A DNA stretch of 64,000 nt, from the NCBI RefSeq assembly GCF_900143685.1, contig NZ_LT671675.1, forward strand, positions 285,111-349,110, in the 5' to 3' direction. This stretch comes from Parolsenella massiliensis (lineage in GTDB: Bacteria; Actinomycetota; Coriobacteriia; Coriobacteriales; Atopobiaceae). Below are positions 60,258 to 64,000 of this stretch, piece after piece (the stretch's first letter is position 1; each line of letters starts with the position of its first letter). The notes beneath the pieces were generated by a model. It was not told the origin of the DNA, searched no databases, and worked only from the letters and a program-made list of their open reading frames with translations. The position numbers were made by a program, and so were the translations under genes.

Positions 60258-61458
60258 GGCGGCGCTGCGCGTGGCCGCGGCGCACCCGCTCTACATCCTC
60301 ATCTACACGTTCTTCGTCACGCTCATGGGGGCGCTCATCGCGCTGTCCGTGGCGGGCGGCCCGGACTCGGATGCGGCCGAGCAGGCCTTCACCCCCTACG
60401 ACGCCTCCATCGCCATCGTGGACCGCGACGGATCTGCGCTCTCCCATGCGCTCGTCTCGCACATGGCGGGCCGCTACGACCTCATCGACGTGGCCGATGA
60501 GGACGGCGAGCTCCAGGACGCGGTGGCGACGGGCCGCGTGGACTGCGTGTTCTTTATCCCCACCGGCTTTGGGGACTCCCTGCTTGCCGCCGCGCGCTCC
60601 GGGGCGCAGGAGACAGAGCTGCCCAGCATCCAGGAGGCCTACGGCGTGAGCACGCAGACGTCCGTGCTCGCGGGGATCGAGGCAAGCCGCTGGGTGAGCC
60701 TTGCCGCCAGCGCCGCCGCGCTTGACGCGGGTGCGAGCGAGACCCAGGTGGCAAGCCTTGCCACCTCTTCTGCCGCCGAGCGCGCAGACGTGAGCGTCCA
60801 CGCCGCACGGCAGCAGGGAAGTGCTGCGGACCAGATCTCGGTCTATCTCAAGTTCGTGTCGTACAACATCACGTCGTCCGTGATCGTGTGCGTGGGCCTC
60901 GTGCTCTCCTCGCTCTCCGAGACCATGCTTGCCAGCCGGCTCGAGGCGGGCCCCCAGTCGCCGCGCGTGCGCTCGCTGCAGACGCTTGCCGCCTGTCTCG
61001 TGCTCACGCTGTTCGTCTGCCTGGTGAGCTGCGCCGTGGGGCTCGTGGCGCTGCACGAGGCGGTGGCGTCGCTTCCCGGCTGGCAGGTCGCGCTTGCGTT
61101 TGGGAGCAACTTCGCGTTCGCCCTCGTTCCGCTCTCGATAGCGTTTCTGCTGGCGAGCGTGGGTGTGCGTGAGGAGGTGCTCAACGCCTGCGGCAACATC
61201 CTCGGCATGGTCATGAGCTTCATGGGCGGTGCGTGGGTGCCCCTCTCGTTCATGGGGCCCGCCGTCGTGGCCGCGGCGCACTTCTTCCCCACGTACTGGA
61301 CGAACTCCTCGGTAGACGTCGCGCTGTCGGCCGCCTCGTCCGGGCTCTCGGCGGCGGGCCTGGGCGCCTACCTTACGGGCATGGGCATCACGGTGCTGTT
61401 CGCGATCGCCATCACCTCCGTTGGCCTGGCGCTCGCAAGGGCCAGGCGGCAGGGGTAG
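60244..61458 (+). CDS. ABC-2 transporter permease
   Basis: 404 aa. Same topology: N-terminal helix (LYILIYTFFVTLMGALIALS), a large loop and a C-terminal membrane domain (GNILGMVMSFMGGAWVPLSF). Its start lies within the preceding gene's end, so a pair of unlike permeases forms the channel. Paralogous to the preceding gene. Confidence 0.88.
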   Translation: MSTFKAALRVAAAHPLYILIYTFFVTLMGALIALSVAGGPDSDAAEQAFTPYDASIAIVDRDGSALSHALVSHMAGRYDLIDVADEDGELQDAVATGRVDCVFFIPTGFGDSLLAAARSGAQETELPSIQEAYGVSTQTSVLAGIEASRWVSLAASAAALDAGASETQVASLATSSAAERADVSVHAARQQGSAADQISVYLKFVSYNITSSVIVCVGLVLSSLSETMLASRLEAGPQSPRVRSLQTLAACLVLTLFVCLVSCAVGLVALHEAVASLPGWQVALAFGSNFAFALVPLSIAFLLASVGVREEVLNACGNILGMVMSFMGGAWVPLSFMGPAVVAAAHFFPTYWTNSSVDVALSAASSGLSAAGLGAYLTGMGITVLFAIAITSVGLALARARRQG

Positions 61459-61638
61459 GGCTCCCAAATGGCTTGCGCACGCTGTTCATCTTGGGGGCGG
61501 GCGGGCGTACGTCTTCGGTGAGCGGCATGGGCGAGATACGTTTAGCAACCTTGCGCGTTTGCCGAAGGCCCACGCTGGCGTGGCCCGGGCCCACGTACAC
61601 TCGGGATGTCTGTGAATCGCTTAGGAGAAGGAGCGTTC

Positions 61639-62733
61639 ATGTCCAAGATCTTCAACAGCCCCAGCAAGTACATCCAGGGCCCCGACGAGCTCGCCAAGCT
61701 CGGCGGCTACGTTGACCCGCTCGGCACCAAGGCCCTCGTCATCAACACGCCCTCCGGCGTGAAGCGCGTGGGCGCCAAGGTCGAGGCCGGCTTTGCCGAC
61801 GCCAAGGCCACGCCCGTCTACGAGGACTTCAACGGCGAGTGCTCCGAGAACGAGGTCAACCGCCTCGTCGAGGTCGCTCGTGCCAACGGCTGCGACGTCG
61901 TCGTGGGCATCGGCGGCGGCAAGACGCTCGACACCGCCAAGGCCACGGCCTACTTCCTAGGCTGCCCCGTCGTGATCTGCCCCACCATCGCCAGCTCCGA
62001 CGCCCCCTGCAGCGCCCTGTCCGTCCTCTACACCGACGACGGCCAGTTCGACCGCTACCTGTTCCTGCCGGCCAACCCCAACATCGTCCTCATGGACACC
62101 ACCGTCATTGCCGCGAGCCCGGTGCGTCTCACCGTCTCCGGCATGGGCGACGCCCTGGCCACCTACTTCGAGGCCCAGGCCACGCATGACGCCGATGGCG
62201 CCACCTGCGCCGGCGGCAAGGGCGGCCTGGCAGCCCTGCAGCTTGCCCGCCTGTGCTACGACACCCTCATGGAGGACGGCGTGAAGGCCAAGGTCGCCCT
62301 CGAGGCCGGCGCGCTCACCTCTGCCGTCGAGCACGTCATCGAGGCCAACACGCTGCTGTCCGGCATCGGCTTCGAGAGCTCGGGCCTGGCTGCCGCGCAT
62401 GCTATCCACAACGGCCTCACGCTGCTGTCCGAGTGCCACGGCATGTATCACGGCGAGAAGGTCGCCTTCGGCACCCTCGCCCAGCTCGTGCTCGCCGACG
62501 CCTCCACCGAGCAGCTCGAGGAGGTCCTCGGCTTCTGCATCGAGGTGGGCCTGCCCGTCACCCTGGGCGAGCTCGGCGTCGAGGAGGTCACGCGCGAGAA
62601 GGCCATGATCGTGGCCGAGGCCGCGTGCGCCCCGGACGACACCATGGGCAACATGCCGTTCGACGTCACGCCCGACATGGTCGCCGATGCCATTCTCGGC
62701 GCCGATGCCCTGGGCCACTACTATCTGGACTAG
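61639..62733 (+). CDS. gldA: Glycerol dehydrogenase
   Basis: 364 aa. MSKIFNSPSKYIQGPDEL is a near-typical GldA start. GIGGGKTLDTAKATA (NAD binding), CPTIASSDAPCSALSV, GMGDALATYFEA and the metal-site region AAAHAIHNGLT with GEKVAFGTLAQLVLA follow. It oxidises glycerol to dihydroxyacetone. SD GAAGGAG before ATG 61639. Confidence 0.93.
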   Translation: MSKIFNSPSKYIQGPDELAKLGGYVDPLGTKALVINTPSGVKRVGAKVEAGFADAKATPVYEDFNGECSENEVNRLVEVARANGCDVVVGIGGGKTLDTAKATAYFLGCPVVICPTIASSDAPCSALSVLYTDDGQFDRYLFLPANPNIVLMDTTVIAASPVRLTVSGMGDALATYFEAQATHDADGATCAGGKGGLAALQLARLCYDTLMEDGVKAKVALEAGALTSAVEHVIEANTLLSGIGFESSGLAAAHAIHNGLTLLSECHGMYHGEKVAFGTLAQLVLADASTEQLEEVLGFCIEVGLPVTLGELGVEEVTREKAMIVAEAACAPDDTMGNMPFDVTPDMVADAILGADALGHYYLD

Positions 62734-62756
62734 GCCATAAGACATTTGCCGTTTTA

Positions 62757-62790
62757 GGGCGCGCTGGCCGCTTGGCTGGCGCGCCCCTTC
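62757..62790 (+). terminator. Terminator after gldA
   Basis: GGGCGCGC pairs with GCGCGCCC with an inner GGCC-GCTT-GGC stem, then CTTCTC. Confidence 0.75.
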
Positions 62791-62805
62791 TCGTTGGGAG
62801 GGCGT

Positions 62806-62949
62806 CATGCAGATCGGGTCCATCATGTGCTGCTGCGGAGGCGGAGTTTGCTTTCACAACGCAGCACACGCACAAGAAGAGCCCCTCCCGTCCGTGGACG
62901 AGAGGGGCTCGATGCGTTCTCTCTGCGAGAAGACGTGCGGCGATCGCTA
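62806..62949 (+). CDS. Possible small cysteine-rich ORF, doubtful
   Basis: 47 codons: starts MQIGSIMCCCGGGVCF, ends at TAG 62947-62949. GGGAGG lies seven bases before the ATG. Five of its cysteines are in the first 16 residues or near the end, but it runs through the fucO terminator and fucO's stop, so it may be chance. The 5' half also contains the inverted repeat TGTGCTGC/GCAGCACA. Confidence 0.2.
62879..62910 (-). terminator. Terminator after fucO
   Basis: GAGCCCCTC (62879) pairs with GAGGGGCTC, with an inner CGTCC/GGACG stem; on the minus strand TTCTTGTG follows. Confidence 0.85.
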
Positions 62950-64000
62950 GGCGCTCGGGCAGATCTTCTTGAACAGGGCCACGACGTCGTCGTGGTTGGC
63001 CTCACGCGGGTTGCCCGGGAAGCAGGCGTCGGCCATGGCGTCGGTGGCGAGCTGGTCAATCTCGTCGGCCTTCATGGCCTCGCAGACGTGCGGGATGTTG
63101 ACGTCGGCGGAGAGCTGCTTCACGGCGGCGATGGCGGCGTCGGCGGCCTCGTCGTCGCTCATGCCGGTGGTGTCAACGCCCATGGCCACGGCGACCTCGG
63201 CGAGGCGCTTGGTCACGACGGGCTTGTTGAACTCCATGGCGATCGGGAGCAGCATGGCGCAGGCAACGCCGTGCGGGGTGTCATAGTGCGCGGAGAGCGT
63301 GTGCGCCATGGCGTGGTCGATGCCCAGGCCCACGTTGGAGAAGCCCATGCCGGCGATGTACTGGCCCAGGGCCATGCCCTCACGGCCGCTGCCGGGCTGG
63401 CCGCTCTTGGCCTCGGCCACGGAGTCGCGCAGGTTCTTGGAGATGAGCTGGATGGCCTTGAAGTGGAACATGTCGGAGAGCTCCCAGGCACCCTTGGTGG
63501 TGTAGCCCTCGATGGCGTGCGTCAGCGCGTCCATGCCGGTGGCGGCGGTGAGGCCGGCGGGCATGGAGGCCATCATGTCGGGGTCGACGACGGCGACGTC
63601 GGGGATGTCGTTGGTGTCGACGCAGACGAACTTGCGGACCTTCTCGGGGTCGGTGATCACGTAGTTGATCGTGACCTCAGCGGCGGTGCCGGCCGTGGTG
63701 GGAACGGCGATGGTGAACGTGGCGTGCTTCTTGGTGTCGGCAACGCCCTCGAGGGAGCGGACGTCGGCGAACTCGGGGTTCTCGACGATGATGCCGATGC
63801 CCTTGCAGGTGTCCATGGAGGAGCCGCCGCCGATGGCGACCATCATGTCAGCGCCGGACGCCTTGTAGGCTTCGACGCCGTCCTTGACGTTCTGGATGGT
63901 GGGGTTGGGCTTGATCTCGGAGTAGAGCGTCCAGGGGATGCCGGCGGCATCGAGCTGGTCGGTGACCTTGGCGGTGACGCCAAACTTCACGAGGTCGGGG
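62947..64000 (-). CDS. fucO: Lactaldehyde reductase / 1,2-propanediol oxidoreductase-like Fe-ADH, 5' end outside window
   Basis: At least 351 codons, frame open at the window end. GVTAKVTDQLDAAGI, VAIGGGSSMDTCKGIGIIVE, NPEFADVRSLEGVADT, IPTTAGTAAEVTINYVITDPEK-like, DALTHAIEGYTTKGAWELSD, GQYIAGMGFSNVGLGIDHAM with metal-binding H, and TPHGVACAMLLP match FucO closely. FucO reduces lactaldehyde from fucose or rhamnose breakdown to 1,2-propanediol. The MKFG start seen in the translation is internal; the true start is upstream. Confidence 0.88.
   Translation of the reverse strand, partial: PDLVKFGVTAKVTDQLDAAGIPWTLYSEIKPNPTIQNVKDGVEAYKASGADMMVAIGGGSSMDTCKGIGIIVENPEFADVRSLEGVADTKKHATFTIAVPTTAGTAAEVTINYVITDPEKVRKFVCVDTNDIPDVAVVDPDMMASMPAGLTAATGMDALTHAIEGYTTKGAWELSDMFHFKAIQLISKNLRDSVAEAKSGQPGSGREGMALGQYIAGMGFSNVGLGIDHAMAHTLSAHYDTPHGVACAMLLPIAMEFNKPVVTKRLAEVAVAMGVDTTGMSDDEAADAAIAAVKQLSADVNIPHVCEAMKADEIDQLATDAMADACFPGNPREANHDDVVALFKKICPSA

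Overview
The window is about 64 kb of a high-GC (visibly well over 60%), gene-dense bacterial chromosome. Gene content points to a monoderm Coriobacteriia member, most likely an Olsenella/Atopobiaceae-type gut or oral anaerobe. The clues are a PSP1/RicT gene after tmk-holB, a T-box in front of pheST, a mannose-family PTS, a Tad (Flp) pilus locus without an outer-membrane secretin, a fermentative set (D-lactate-type dehydrogenase, several iron alcohol dehydrogenases, glycerol dehydrogenase), and Tat/lipobox solute-binding lipoproteins. The genus is an inference; no rRNA is present.

Layout. 1-3.1 kb: end of tmk, holB and ricT in one run. 3.2-5.2 kb (minus): dtd and an M32 carboxypeptidase. 5.4-7.6 kb: glmM and a HAD phosphatase. 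7.67-9.12 kb: an intact IS3-family element with a -1 frameshift site and a hairpin over the transposase Shine-Dalgarno. 9.2-11.8 kb: a FucU/RbsD-like mutarotase, a GntR regulator and nagA. 12.1-17.9 kb: a mannose-family PTS (IIC, IID, IIB, terminator, SIS protein, a trigger-factor-like protein, IIA) closed by a LacI regulator. 18.2-19.9 kb (minus): AroM-family and DUF1177 genes. 20.0-30.8 kb: aminopeptidase C, then a dipeptide ABC transporter with an M20 peptidase, a signal-less S10 serine carboxypeptidase and a membrane-anchored helical protein; together a peptide uptake and breakdown module. 31.1-35.1 kb: Phe T-box, pheS, pheT. 35.2-41.1 kb: PLC-like protein, GntR regulator, Fe-ADH, pyruvate kinase and a D-2-hydroxyacid dehydrogenase. 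41.5-45.4 kb: P-type cation ATPase and rsgA. 45.7-55.8 kb: a 14-gene Tad pilus operon with several class III-type prepilins and unusual passengers (DUF192, zinc-ribbon/FHA). 55.9 kb: tRNA-Phe(GAA). 56.1-61.5 kb: a LuxR-type two-component system divergent from an ABC-2 exporter. 61.6-64 kb: gldA and a partial fucO.

The most unusual non-coding content is a set of long intergenic hairpins. One family (three copies, at 3.1, 17.9 and 18.1 kb) has variable but base-paired outer and inner stems around strictly conserved loop strands, as expected of a structured RNA or a mobile palindrome. Possible relatives or other families lie between pheS and pheT (32.5 kb), upstream of the pheS T-box (30.9-31.1 kb), and as GGGGAC-type palindromes (3.7, 7.6, 9.7, 37.0, 38.4 kb). 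The most unusual gene is a trigger-factor homologue, lacking the ribosome-docking signature, inside the sugar PTS operon.
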